A stretch of DNA of 64,000 nt from GCA-003244245 sp035606945 (GCA_035606945.1 DATNDR010000132.1:1-64000), one strand, 5' to 3'. Counted from the stretch's first letter, positions 35,894 to 45,459 are shown. Made by a program: numbers and translations. The notes: generated by a model from the sequence alone, not told the origin.

Positions 35894-37290
35894 TCAGTAC
35901 CGCTGCGGACCTCCTTGCCGACATCTCCGACTCGCTGGCGGCGGTGCTGCCCGAGCAGCGGTGGTTCGCCGGCAAGCACCGCCCGGTGCGTGCGGTCATC
36001 CCGGTGCGCGCCACCGATCTCGCCGGTTCCGATCCCCGGCTTGTGCACGCCGTCGTCGAGGTCGACCAGGGCGAGCCGCATCGCGATCGCTACCAGTTAC
36101 TGCTCGGCGTGCGCAGTGAACTGCCGGAGTCATTGGGTCACGCTTGGGTGGGCGCCTGCGGCGATCACGCGGTGTATCAGGCGGTACACGACGCCGAGCT
36201 CACCGCCGTGCTGCTGGAGCTGATGGCGCGCGGCGCCGAGGTGGACGGGCTGCGCTTCGCCACCGAACCGGGCATCACGCTGGACACCGCGCAGCGCGCC
36301 CGCCCGGTCGGGGCGGAGCAGTCCAACACCTCGCTGGTCTACGGGCAGACCTACATCCTCAAGCTGTTTCGCAAGGTGGCCGCCGGTCGCAGCCCGGACG
36401 TCGAGCTGCACCGCGCGTTGGCCGCAGTGGGTTGCGAGCACATCGCGGCGCCGCTGGGCAGCATCGAAGGCGTGCTGGGCACCGACCCGGTGACTTACGG
36501 GATGCTCAGCGAATTCCTGCGAAGCGCCGCCGACGGCTGGGCGATGGCGACCGCGAGCGTCCGTGACCTGCTGGCCGACAGCCTGCTCGCCGAGGGTGCA
36601 CCCGGCCCTGCCGAGCCCGCCGATCCGGCGGATGCCGGCGGTGATTTCGCCTCCGAGGCGCACCGGCTGGGCCATGCGGTGGCGGCCGTCCACGCCGACC
36701 TGGCCACCGCGCTGGGCAGTTCTGCGGCCCCCTCCGGATACCTCGACGCGCTGGCCGACGGCATGCACCGCAGGCTTGACGGGGTCCTGGCGCGGGTCAC
36801 CGACCTCCGGCCGCACGCCGACGCGTTGCGGGCGGCCTTCGATGAGCTGCGCGATGTCGTTGGTCCCGTGCCGCTGCAACGAATTCACGGCGACCTGCAC
36901 CTCGGTCAGGTGCTGCGCAGTGTCACCGGCTGGATTCTGATCGACTTCGAGGGCGAGCCGATGATCCCGCTGCCTGCCCGCGTTGCCCCGGCATCGACAT
37001 TGCGTGACGTGGCCGGGATGCTGCGTTCGTTCGACTACGCCGCCAACCACCTTCCGTTGGGCGATGCCGACCCCGAGCAGCGCGGCGCGGCGTCGCTGGC
37101 CTGGACCATCCGCAACCAGGACGCCTTCTGCGACGGCTACGCCCAAGTCGCGCCGGACCCGCGCAAGCACGCTGTCCTGCTGCGCGCATTCGAGCTGGAC
37201 AAGGCCGTCTACGAGGTCGGCTACGAACACGCCAACCGCCCCACCTGGCTACCGATCCCGCTGACCGCCATCGCTCGGCTGACCAGTTAG
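35890..37290 (+). CDS. pep2: maltokinase Pep2 (Mak)
   Basis: 466-residue aminoglycoside-phosphotransferase-fold kinase that makes maltose-1-phosphate for GlgE. The N-terminal cap domain (LPEQRWFAGKHRPVRAVIPV) is specific to maltokinases. The catalytic loop is RIHGDLHLGQVL and the metal-binding motif LIDFEGEPM. SNTSLVYGQTYILKLFRKV is the nucleotide-binding region. It overlaps the treS stop (GTGA). Together TreS and Pep2 channel trehalose into glucan through GlgE. A 63-bp inverted repeat follows at 37339-37401 before glgB. Confidence 0.96.
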   Translation: MISTAADLLADISDSLAAVLPEQRWFAGKHRPVRAVIPVRATDLAGSDPRLVHAVVEVDQGEPHRDRYQLLLGVRSELPESLGHAWVGACGDHAVYQAVHDAELTAVLLELMARGAEVDGLRFATEPGITLDTAQRARPVGAEQSNTSLVYGQTYILKLFRKVAAGRSPDVELHRALAAVGCEHIAAPLGSIEGVLGTDPVTYGMLSEFLRSAADGWAMATASVRDLLADSLLAEGAPGPAEPADPADAGGDFASEAHRLGHAVAAVHADLATALGSSAAPSGYLDALADGMHRRLDGVLARVTDLRPHADALRAAFDELRDVVGPVPLQRIHGDLHLGQVLRSVTGWILIDFEGEPMIPLPARVAPASTLRDVAGMLRSFDYAANHLPLGDADPEQRGAASLAWTIRNQDAFCDGYAQVAPDPRKHAVLLRAFELDKAVYEVGYEHANRPTWLPIPLTAIARLTS

Positions 37291-37338
37291 CTCCGCATTT
37301 TGCCAGTGCCGGTCAGCCGCCCGGCGTCGCCGAATTGT

Positions 37339-37401
37339 CGCCGAGTTCGACAGGAGGGTTGTCCTCTGCCGGCTGGGGGAACCCTGCTGTCGAACTCGGC
37401 G
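37339..37401. repeat. 22-bp inverted repeat pair between pep2 and glgB
   Basis: Arms 37339-37360 and 37380-37401 are reverse complements with one mismatch in 22 (core GCCGAGTTCGACAG), separated by 19 nt. RNA from it would form a very stable hairpin. It could terminate or attenuate the treS-pep2 transcript before glgB. Its geometry (22-bp arms, 19-nt loop) resembles the repeat pairs at 12734 and 58274, which have different sequences. Confidence 0.85.
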
Positions 37402-37502
37402 GCACCAGCGCGATTCGGGCCACCCGGCCGGGTCTTCCAGTGAGCGGATCTGGTGCAGAGCCGACACACTGGGGATGAGACGAAGCCAGGGAGGATGTGA
37501 CC

Positions 37503-39689
37503 GTGCAGGCGGCAGACCGCGCCACGTCGGCGCCAGCAGCCGAGGAGCTATACCAGCTGCTGGCCGGCGAACACCATGACCCGCATGCCATGCTTGGCGC
37601 ACATCCGCACCCTGACGGCACGGCGGTGCGGGTGCTGCGACCGCATGCCGATGAAGTGACAGTGCTCACTGACGACGGCGAATACCCGTTGGAACACCTC
37701 AGTGACGGGTTCTTCCACGGGGTGACGCACGGCAGCGGCGATTACCGGCTGCGGGTCCGCTACGGCGACTACACCGAAATCACCGACGATCCGTATCGCT
37801 GGCTACCGACGCTGGGTGAGGTCGACCTGCATCTCATCCGGGAAGGCCGCCACGAGCGGCTGTGGGAAGTACTCGGGGCGCATGTGCGGACCTATCCCAC
37901 GCCGGGGGGCCTGGTCGTGGGCACCTCGTTCGCGGTGTGGGCGCCGCACGCCCGGGGAGTGCGGGTGTGCGGGGACTTCGACGGCTGGTCCGGGGTGGCC
38001 ACGCCGCTGCGCTCGCTCGGCTCCTCAGGAGTATGGGAAATCTTCCTGCCCGGTGTCGGCGCCGGGACCCGCTACAAATTCCGCCTGCTGGGGCCCGATG
38101 GCAGCTGGCACGAGAAGGCCGATCCGATGGCCCGCGCCACCGAAGTCCCGCCGAGTACGGCCTCGGTGGTCACCGGGCCGGCTACTCATGAGTGGAACGA
38201 CGCCGAGTGGCTCGCCGAGCGGGCCCAGGGCCAGCCGGGCAGCAAACCGATGAGCGTGTACGAGGTCCACCTGGGGTCCTGGCGCCAAGGCCTGAGCTAC
38301 CGCGACCTTGCTCACCAGCTCGCCGACTACCTCCAGATGACCGGATTCACCCACGTCGAGTTGCTCCCGGTGTCCGAGCATCCCTTCGGCGGTTCCTGGG
38401 GCTACCAGGTCACCTCCTACTACGCGCCGACATCGCGGTACGGCTCTCCTGACGATTTCCGCTATTTCGTCGACACTCTGCATGCGGCCGGGATCGGCGT
38501 GCTCATGGACTGGGTACCCGCACATTTCCCGCGCGACGAATGGGCCTTGGCCCGCTTCGACGGCGCACCGTGCTACGAACACTCCGATCCTCGGCGCGCC
38601 GCGCATCCGGACTGGGGAACGCTGATCTTCGACTACGGGCGCAATGAGGTCCGTAACTTTCTGGTAGCCAACGCGCTGTACTGGCTCGACGAGTTTCACC
38701 TCGATGGGCTGCGGGTCGACGCGGTGGCCTCGATGCTGTACCTGGACTACTCACGCCAACCGGGAGAATGGTCACCCAATGCTTACGGCGGCCGCGAGAA
38801 TCTGGATGCGGTAGCCTTCCTGCAGGAAATGAATGCCACCGTCTATAAGCAACACCCCGGAGTCATCACGGTTGCCGAGGAATCCACCGCATGGCCCGGC
38901 GTCACCCGCCCGACCCATGTGGGTGGCCTGGGTTTCGGCTTCAAATGGAATATGGGCTGGATGCACGACACACTCAGTTATGCAGGCCACGATCCAGTCC
39001 ACCGCACCTACCACCACAACGAAGTGACCTTCTCGCTGATGTACGCCTGGAGCGAGAATTACGTGCTGCCGCTGTCGCACGATGAGGTGGTACACGGCAA
39101 GGGGTCGTTATGGGCTCGGATGCCCGGTGACGACTGGAACAAGGCCGCTAATCTGCGGTGTTTACTCGCGTATATGTGGGCTCATCCCGGCAAGCAGCTG
39201 CTCTTCATGGGTGGCGAGTTGGGGCAGCCCGCTGAATGGTCGGAGAGCCGGTCGCTGGACTGGAACCTGCGCTACCACCCGCTGCACGGCGGCCTGCTGC
39301 AATTGGTCGGCGATCTCAACGCCACCTACCGGTCACAGCGCGCACTCTTCAGCCAGGACACCATCCCTGCCGGCTTCGAGTGGATCGACGCCAACGACGC
39401 CTGGGGCAACGTGCTGAGCTTCCTGCGCTGGGGAGATGACCACTCGGTGCTGGCCTGCCTAGCGAACTTCGCCGGGAACCCACATGAGGGTTACCGAGTC
39501 GGTCTGCCCAGACCGGGACGATGGCGGGAAGTGCTCAACACCGACGCCGAAAACTACGGTGGCTCGGGCGTGGGAAATCTCGGCGAAGTGGTCGCCGACG
39601 AGACGCCCTGGCACGGCCGGCCCTACTCGGCAGTGGTGCGCCTACCGCCTGCTGGGGCCATCTGGCTCGCCCCGGCCGTGGAACCCTGA
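37503..39689 (+). CDS. glgB: 1,4-alpha-glucan branching enzyme
   Basis: 728-residue GH13_9 enzyme that introduces alpha-1,6 branches into glucan. Two N-terminal CBM48-type modules (HDPHAMLGAHPHPDGTAVRV and SFAVWAPHARGVRVCGDFDG) precede the barrel. Catalytic residues lie in LDGLRVDAVASMLY (nucleophile), ITVAEESTAWPGV (acid/base) and LSHDEVVHGKGSL. GTG codons occur at 37497 and 37503; the second is preferred because GGGAGG lies 8 nt before it but only 2 nt before the first. It is the last gene of the treS-pep2-glgB group and completes the GlgE pathway. Confidence 0.97.
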   Translation: MQAADRATSAPAAEELYQLLAGEHHDPHAMLGAHPHPDGTAVRVLRPHADEVTVLTDDGEYPLEHLSDGFFHGVTHGSGDYRLRVRYGDYTEITDDPYRWLPTLGEVDLHLIREGRHERLWEVLGAHVRTYPTPGGLVVGTSFAVWAPHARGVRVCGDFDGWSGVATPLRSLGSSGVWEIFLPGVGAGTRYKFRLLGPDGSWHEKADPMARATEVPPSTASVVTGPATHEWNDAEWLAERAQGQPGSKPMSVYEVHLGSWRQGLSYRDLAHQLADYLQMTGFTHVELLPVSEHPFGGSWGYQVTSYYAPTSRYGSPDDFRYFVDTLHAAGIGVLMDWVPAHFPRDEWALARFDGAPCYEHSDPRRAAHPDWGTLIFDYGRNEVRNFLVANALYWLDEFHLDGLRVDAVASMLYLDYSRQPGEWSPNAYGGRENLDAVAFLQEMNATVYKQHPGVITVAEESTAWPGVTRPTHVGGLGFGFKWNMGWMHDTLSYAGHDPVHRTYHHNEVTFSLMYAWSENYVLPLSHDEVVHGKGSLWARMPGDDWNKAANLRCLLAYMWAHPGKQLLFMGGELGQPAEWSESRSLDWNLRYHPLHGGLLQLVGDLNATYRSQRALFSQDTIPAGFEWIDANDAWGNVLSFLRWGDDHSVLACLANFAGNPHEGYRVGLPRPGRWREVLNTDAENYGGSGVGNLGEVVADETPWHGRPYSAVVRLPPAGAIWLAPAVEP

Positions 39690-39829
39690 GTACGAATTCG
39701 ATTACGGAAAGTAAGCACGGTGGCCTATGCTTCACACCAATGGCGGCGAAATCGGTACGGGCCTCCGACGCTAGGGTGTACGTACCGCAGTACATGCGAC
39801 TAGCGGTCCGTTGACAGTGAGCGCGACAA

Positions 39830-42007
39830 GTGAGACAGGACTACTCAGGCTGCCAGGGTGACCGGGACCGCTGGTTCCCGTCACCATCTGGTGTTGCCCG
39901 CAAGTGGGCCCGCGCCCTGGCCGCTACCTGCTTGGTACCGATGCCGACCGGCGAAGTCCTGGACTACGTCGAGGATCTCACGCAGCGGCTGCTGGCTGCG
40001 CTGTCCGATACCCCGGTCAACACCGGTGCTGCCTACGAGGTGGGCGCGCGGCTGGTCACCGCTGGGTTCACCGGTACTGAGAGCTTGGCGCGGACCTTCG
40101 ACGTACTGGGTAAAGCGTTGCCGGCCGCCGCAGGCGATACGGCCGCAGACGCCCCCTGTGGGCGGATCATCGAACTGCTCGCCGCATTGGCGTCCGGATA
40201 CACCTGGGCGCTGCGAAGCCAGGTCGTCGACCAGGAAAGGGAGGTCACGCGAGCACTGTCGTTGGCATGGCAGGACCTCGAGCGCAACCTGCGAACCAGC
40301 GAGACTCGGTTCCGGGAGGTGTTCGACGCCTCGCCAGTGGGGATCGCGATCAGTGACGCCGACGGGCGGATCACCCAAACCAACCGGTCGCTGGACGACA
40401 TTCTCGGCTCCTCACCTGGTGAGCTGGTCGGACGCGATCTGACCGAATTGTTCTCCCCAGGAGACCGGCCCATCGCAGAGGAACATCACCGGGACCTGGT
40501 GACGGGCGGGGATCCGCGATTGCGGGTCCGCGTTGCGCTGCGCCGGTTAGACGGCGAGACGGTATGGGTCTACCTGGACGGCGTGGTGCTACGTGATGCC
40601 GAACAGGCGCCCCGGCAGGTCGTGACGATGGTCGAGGACATCACCAACATGCAGCTTCTCGAACAGCGGCTGCAGCACCAAACCCTGCATGACCTGTCGA
40701 CCGATCTGCCGAACCGGCAATACTTCCTCACGCACTTGGAAGAAGTGCTGGCGCGGCTGGCACCCTCGGCGGTGCTCACGCTGCTACACCTTGATCTGGA
40801 CGGCTTCGCCGCGGTCAACGACGGTCTCGGGCGTCGCGCCGGAGACCTGGCACTGGATGTGGTCGCTCGCCGACTGGCCGGCGTAGTTGCAGAGCGGCCG
40901 GCGATGGTAGCTCGGCTGAGCGGCGACGAATTCGCCATCCTCATCGAACCCGGTGATTCACCACCCGACATCAGTGCCCTGATCGAGACCATCAACACCG
41001 AGCTGGCCGAACCCTTTTACCTCGACGACACCGGGATAGCCCTCACCGCGACTGTCGGCGTCGTGCAGTGCCGAGCCGATCAGCACTCGCCCGATGAGCT
41101 GATGCGCGCCGCCAGCACCACCCTGCGCCGGATCCGCGGACGCAATAAGCGGCAGTGGGCCCTGTCCGACCCCGACCACAATGCCGCCGACCAAGCAAAA
41201 CTGCACCTCGCCGCGGCGATGCCCGGCGCCCTGGAGACCGGCCAGCTGCGGGCGACCTACCAGCCGGTGGTCACGCTCGACGGTCACCGGCTGGTCAGCA
41301 TCGAGGCAGCACTGACCTGGCAGCACCCACAGCTCGGTGCGCTGGTCGACGACGAGTGCAGGCAGGCCGCCGAGCGGACCGGTGTCGTGCACGAAGTCGG
41401 CCAGTGGCTGCTGCACACGGCTGCTGAACAGGCCATGTCCTGGCGGGAGCGCGTCGGTGACTCGGTGCCCCCGGTGGTGGTCAACCTCATGCCGTCCCAG
41501 GCGCAGGACCCCGATCTGGTGGCCAAGATCCGGTCGGTGCTCGCCGAGACCGACCTGCCACCGGCCCGGCTGGAGATCCGCGCGCCGGTGTCCGCGATCC
41601 GCAGGGCTGACGGTGAGCTCGCGGACGAGGGCGGCGCACAAGCCGAGGACAGTCTGCGGGTACTCACCGAGCTCGGCGTGCGCGCCGGCCTCTACGATTT
41701 CGCCGGCAGCATCGGCGGTATGCGCTGCGTGGCAGAGCTGCCCGTGTGCACGGTGCGCATCGCCGCACCGATATCCGACCAAGTGGCCGACGACCCGTCC
41801 CGCATCCTGTCCCAGGCGGCACAAGCGTTGGTGCACATCGTTCGCGCTGCCGGTATCGACGTGGTCGCCTACCCGGTCGATAACGACGAGCAAGCCGCGT
41901 GCTGGCCTTGGATCGGTGCGAACTGGGCGGTAGGAGCCCTCTTCGGCGCACCAGGACCCCCACAGGACGTCACCGCCCTACTCGATGGCTCGCACCAGAC
42001 TGTTTGA
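39830..42007 (+). CDS. PAS-GGDEF-EAL protein with degenerate EAL domain
   Basis: 725-residue cyclic-di-GMP-type signalling protein. An N-terminal helical domain (ARKWARALAATCLVPM, residues 23-38) is followed by PAS (about 160-275, REVFDASPVGIAISDADGRI), GGDEF (about 285-445, active-site motif SGDEF at 364-368) and an EAL-like domain (about 455-720). The EAL motif reads IEAALTW, and the later metal and catalytic positions are replaced: LEIRAPVSA instead of the E-x-T-E region, LYDFAGSIG instead of DDFGxG, and VAYPVDND where the AEGVE block should be. Phosphodiesterase activity is therefore unlikely. The GTG start at 39830 keeps the conserved RKWA block. Soluble; no membrane segment. Confidence 0.9.
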   Translation: MRQDYSGCQGDRDRWFPSPSGVARKWARALAATCLVPMPTGEVLDYVEDLTQRLLAALSDTPVNTGAAYEVGARLVTAGFTGTESLARTFDVLGKALPAAAGDTAADAPCGRIIELLAALASGYTWALRSQVVDQEREVTRALSLAWQDLERNLRTSETRFREVFDASPVGIAISDADGRITQTNRSLDDILGSSPGELVGRDLTELFSPGDRPIAEEHHRDLVTGGDPRLRVRVALRRLDGETVWVYLDGVVLRDAEQAPRQVVTMVEDITNMQLLEQRLQHQTLHDLSTDLPNRQYFLTHLEEVLARLAPSAVLTLLHLDLDGFAAVNDGLGRRAGDLALDVVARRLAGVVAERPAMVARLSGDEFAILIEPGDSPPDISALIETINTELAEPFYLDDTGIALTATVGVVQCRADQHSPDELMRAASTTLRRIRGRNKRQWALSDPDHNAADQAKLHLAAAMPGALETGQLRATYQPVVTLDGHRLVSIEAALTWQHPQLGALVDDECRQAAERTGVVHEVGQWLLHTAAEQAMSWRERVGDSVPPVVVNLMPSQAQDPDLVAKIRSVLAETDLPPARLEIRAPVSAIRRADGELADEGGAQAEDSLRVLTELGVRAGLYDFAGSIGGMRCVAELPVCTVRIAAPISDQVADDPSRILSQAAQALVHIVRAAGIDVVAYPVDNDEQAACWPWIGANWAVGALFGAPGPPQDVTALLDGSHQTV

Positions 42008-42106
42008 GTGGTCAACCGTTTGCGGGCGGCGGCCAGCAGCTCTCGGCGCTATCACGCTATCGTGTATCTCGGAGTGATCCGGAGGCGCGCGAGGTTGTCG
42101 GGGGTG

Positions 42107-42451
42107 CCTGTCACGGTCGCCATCGACTGGGACGCGCTGCGCACCGCGCTTGGCGCCGCCACCCTGGACTACGGGCAGCTGATCAACGCGGCCACGGCCC
42201 GCCGCCTCGCATGTGATGGCAAACTGATCCCCGCTGTGCTGGGCGGCGACTCCGAGCCGCTAGACGTTGGGCGCGCGATGCCTGACCCGCCGACCCAGCC
42301 ACGCCCCTGCGCGCGGCCCTCCGGGCCGTGCTCGGTCGCGCCCGGCCAGCGGGGGCGGCGCTGCTTGCTGGTCGCCGGCCAGTGGCGACACCACGCCTGC
42401 CGCGGTAGGACTACGGGGTCCAGACTGCGATCGACTGGCTCATTGTGCTGA
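42107..42451 (+). pseudogene. DUF222 / HNH endonuclease (13E12-type) remnant
   Basis: The stretch VAIDWDALRTALGAATLDYG, then ATARRLACDGKLIPAVLGGD and SEPLDVGR, is the segment just before the HNH nuclease motif in actinobacterial DUF222 proteins (normally LACDAxVIPAVLG...LDxGR). Neither the long N-terminal DUF222 region nor the HNH cysteines and histidines follow in any frame. It is a short relic at the start of the accessory region. No start codon with a ribosome site is apparent. Confidence 0.75.
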
Positions 42452-42510
42452 TTGGCACAATGTCATTAAGATCTTGCCGGCTGCTACTTCGCGCCATGCA
42501 ACAGCCCTGG

Positions 42511-44034
42511 TCAGCCCATGTTTTTCAGCTTGGCCACGCTGAATACGACACCTGCATTCGTGCGGCGCTCCTCGTTGAGGTGGAAGTTGTGGGCCAGCGC
42601 AGCAGCAGGGATGTGGTCGCCGTTGCCGTCGAACCAGACGAGGTAGACCGGGCCATTGCCAAGCGCATCGCTTAGTCTCGCAATGTCGTGAGGAATATCG
42701 GATGCGTGGTGGTGCAGGCTGGGTTCTTCTACCGGCCGGCCATCGCTGAAATAACTGACACGATCCGGCAGATTGCTGAAGACGGTGCTCCTGGCAGGAA
42801 GCGCCGCGACGAGCTCGCGGGTCTCTGCGTTGGCGAATTTAGGGGTGTTGAGGCCATGACCGTAGTAAGTGGCACTGACCTTGCCCGGTGGAGAAAACAG
42901 CGCGTTGCCGGCGAAAACCAGCCCGGCAACGCAGGCCAGAGTGATCCCGGCCGATCGGCGTAGACGATCCATGGCCAAATCGACGCCAGCGCCCACCGCA
43001 GCCAGGGCTGGCGGGAGCAGAGGCGCTAGCAGCCGACCACGCAGTGGATCCAGAGTGATTTGGACCTTTATGAGATAAAGCGCGGTGAACGCCGAGAGCA
43101 CAGAGATGGCTGCGACGGCGAGCACGATGACACGCCGATCGGAGGGAGTAGACCAAGACCGGACAAATGCCCACACCACGACAACGATTACGCCAGCGGT
43201 AAGGACGCTCAACAGACCTTGCACCAGCCACGGCGCCGAATCCGGAACCACCCAGGCGATAACGCCCTTGACCGCCTCCAGCAGGATCTGGACCGGGGAC
43301 TGTTCGTTAGAGAAACGCCCACCTACCGGGTACCCAGTGATCACGGCATTCCTGACGAACCAGGGCAGCGCAACGCAGGCGAAGGAAATACCGAATACCA
43401 ACACGTCGCCGACCTTCTTGCGCCACGGAAGGCTTCGACCGACAAGCACCACGGCAGCGACCGGGAGCAGGGAAATCCCGGAGTACCGCGTCAGCGTGGC
43501 TGCGCCCGCGAGGACACCGCAGACCACAATCGCGATCCTGCCGGCCCGGGCCGCACCAGCAATCCGTACCAGCACCGCCAGATACACCAGCGACACCGCG
43601 ATGTAGACCGGCTCGGACCACAACCACAGGTAGACAGTCAGTAACGACGAAGACAGGGCCAGGGCCGCGGCGACTCCGACGGCAAGCCAGAAACGAATAC
43701 GTGCGGCGAGAAACAGCCCCACGCCAAAGACCGACGTACCGAACAACACGGCGTTGAACCATCGGGCAACCGTCACCGGATCACCCACAGCAGCCGCTCC
43801 GGCAAGAACCCAGGGCAGAGCAGGCGGGAAGAGCGACAACGGTGCACCGTTTAAGCCAACAACCCCGTCACCCCGGACAACGCCCCGTGCCGCAGCCAGG
43901 TAGTACGTGGAATCAGGGCTGATGTTGATACCGTAACGACGCGTGGCAACTAGCACTAGCGCACCGGCGAGAGCACCAAGAGCGCCAAGAAGACCAATCC
44001 GCCAGACCCCCAGCACCCGCACGCCAAGCCTCAT
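42511..44034 (-). CDS. GT-C type polytopic membrane glycosyltransferase
   Basis: 507-residue protein with roughly ten hydrophobic segments. The first luminal loop has ISPDSTYYLAAARGVVRGDG, where the Asp is in the position of the catalytic acid of PMT/ArnT/EmbA-like GT-C enzymes, and LWLWSEPVYIAVSLVYLAVL gives a second acidic residue. The last 120 residues form a soluble domain (LPARSTVFSNLPDRVSYFSD). It likely transfers a sugar from a polyprenyl-phosphate donor on the outer face of the membrane. The ATG at 44034 was chosen because the 50 upstream codons are polar and poorly coding. It shares the island with a second GT-C protein and a UbiA donor-synthesis enzyme. Confidence 0.8.
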   Translation of the reverse strand: MRLGVRVLGVWRIGLLGALGALAGALVLVATRRYGINISPDSTYYLAAARGVVRGDGVVGLNGAPLSLFPPALPWVLAGAAAVGDPVTVARWFNAVLFGTSVFGVGLFLAARIRFWLAVGVAAALALSSSLLTVYLWLWSEPVYIAVSLVYLAVLVRIAGAARAGRIAIVVCGVLAGAATLTRYSGISLLPVAAVVLVGRSLPWRKKVGDVLVFGISFACVALPWFVRNAVITGYPVGGRFSNEQSPVQILLEAVKGVIAWVVPDSAPWLVQGLLSVLTAGVIVVVVWAFVRSWSTPSDRRVIVLAVAAISVLSAFTALYLIKVQITLDPLRGRLLAPLLPPALAAVGAGVDLAMDRLRRSAGITLACVAGLVFAGNALFSPPGKVSATYYGHGLNTPKFANAETRELVAALPARSTVFSNLPDRVSYFSDGRPVEEPSLHHHASDIPHDIARLSDALGNGPVYLVWFDGNGDHIPAAALAHNFHLNEERRTNAGVVFSVAKLKNMG

Positions 44035-44362
44035 CGATTGGCACCAGGACCAGATCCTCCCCAGAGTCCGGTCGCAGATATCTGCCACTTGATCCCCCAG
44101 CTCACTACGAAACAAGCTCGCCGATGCGACGGGATACCCACACCCCACCACGCTTGCAAGCCAATACCCGTATAGAATTAGCACGACGGCCTAGCGTATC
44201 CCCGCGTGCCCGTTCTGACGGCCACCAGCGGTCAATTACAGTCACTACTGGCCTCTGTCGCCGGGTAGCCGCAGGTCAGCATTCGGTTGGTCAAACACCG
44301 TGATCGCGGCCCAATCTTCCAAGCTGGCGATGCGGAATCGATGCCCGTCGCCCGCTCCACCC

Positions 44363-44523
44363 CGGAAATTTTGCGCTGACATGTACAAGCTCCCTATCGT
44401 GATTTGACGAGCAGGTCCACCTTGAGCGATGTCGCGGGCCCCCAACATGGAATCGCACGCGGACGTCATCGCGGGTGCACTGGCGAAAGTTACGACCGTG
44501 ATGGCTTACCTCACCTGAAGTGG
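44363..44523. repeat. diverged copy B of a duplicated gene-leader region
   Basis: About 160 bp align with 51515-51670. Shared blocks in order include CGGAAATT, GCTGACATGT, CCACCTTGA, CATCGYGGG and GTTACG, with scattered substitutions and small gaps. On the minus strand both copies end in a ribosome site plus ATGTCAGC start: the intact RTX gene in copy A, and a 44-codon frame (44376-44245) in copy B that does not look like a secretion signal. From 44185 to 45459 there is no intact gene; this copy and two remnants are all I can identify. Confidence 0.65.
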
Positions 44524-44646
44524 TGATAGATCCGCCAGCTGTAACGAACGCATGGCCTGGTTCGATATGCGCGGCAATCGCAGCCGCTAAATAGGGAATA
44601 ATGCGGGTTCATGGCATAGCAACCACCGCATCGAGAGGTGATTAAA

Positions 44647-44893
44647 ATGAAGCGGATCGTCATCATGACCGTGGCGGCAGCCGGGCTTATCATTGGCGCG
44701 GGCACCCGCGGCAGTGAATCCAGATTTTGGCCCAGGTAATAATCCAAAGGGTCCCCATGATCCGAGTGCATTGTGCCATCCGCCACGCCCAAATCTGAAT
44801 TTTTCCTGTCTGCAAATGACGGCTGCCCAAAGCCGACTGGCCAAGCCAAGCTTCGGACGATCAGACCTGACTCGTGTGCGAACCCAGAAATGA
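44647..44893 (+). pseudogene. frameshifted small secreted-protein gene
   Basis: An ATG at 44647, preceded by GAGAGGTGAT, opens a signal-peptide-like stretch (MKRIVIMTVAAAGLIIGAG) that then hits a stop after 30 codons. A frame shifted near 44700 continues as a sensible mature sequence: VNPDFGPGNNPKGPHDPSAL then CHPP. The two halves together look like the start of a small secreted Gly/Pro/Asn-rich protein, disrupted by a one-base indel. After CHPP the sequence loses protein character. It lies just beyond the duplicated leader copy B and is transcribed away from it. Confidence 0.55.
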
Positions 44894-45110
44894 CGGCCTA
44901 TCTTAGGTCAAGAATTCCCTGCCTTCGGCGACCCTTACTCTTGGCCTCAAGACTGAGCGCGAACGACGAGCGGTCAAGCAACAACAGCAGGTTCACAATC
45001 TGGAGGAGGATCAAGTAAAGGACGCGCAATGACACGGCTCACGATCATGCCCTGGCGGCCGAGTACACTGATGCCGAGGTCAAAGGCGCAGGTCGACTTT
45101 TGGAACCCCA

Positions 45111-45379
45111 AAGCCTACTCACGAGTACTCGATGGCTTCTGCCCACCGCCTGCCATATCATGAGCATTATGCCAATAATCCTATCGAGGCTGATCGCAGC
45201 GATTGAAGGCTCAGTCGCGACCAATGCGCGGACTGAAAACGCTGCGCTCAACGCGGGTGGTCAGCGCAGGGCACGCCTTCATCCAGAATCTTCGCCGCGG
45301 CCATTACGAGCTCGGTGCCGATGTCGACCCTAGGTATCAGCTTCCGGTGGTCTCCACCGAGTTCGCCCTCACCATCTGA
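45111..45379 (+). pseudogene. C-terminal remnant of an IS6-like transposase
   Basis: Reading across at least two frameshifts and internal stops gives AYSRVLDGF, YANNPIEADRSD, then HAFIQNLRRGHYELGADVDP and ending STEFALTI. The block YANN-x-IEAD followed by the QNLRRGHYEL tail is typical of the C-terminus of IS6-family-like DDE transposases of actinobacteria. The family name is from memory and the N-terminal two thirds are gone. No terminal inverted repeats were found. It shows past insertion in this gene-poor stretch. Confidence 0.65.
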
Positions 45380-45459
45380 ATAGGGTGTCTACGCCGTTAC
45401 ATGTGGCTGCCTGCCTTCTAATGCAACAGACCCGGCCTGACACGTCGGCGAGCGGATGG

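Noticed and set aside
44511..44849. 112-codon minus-strand frame
   Set aside because: Cys/Tyr/Arg-rich with no ribosome site, lying over the frameshifted secreted-protein remnant and the duplicated leader.
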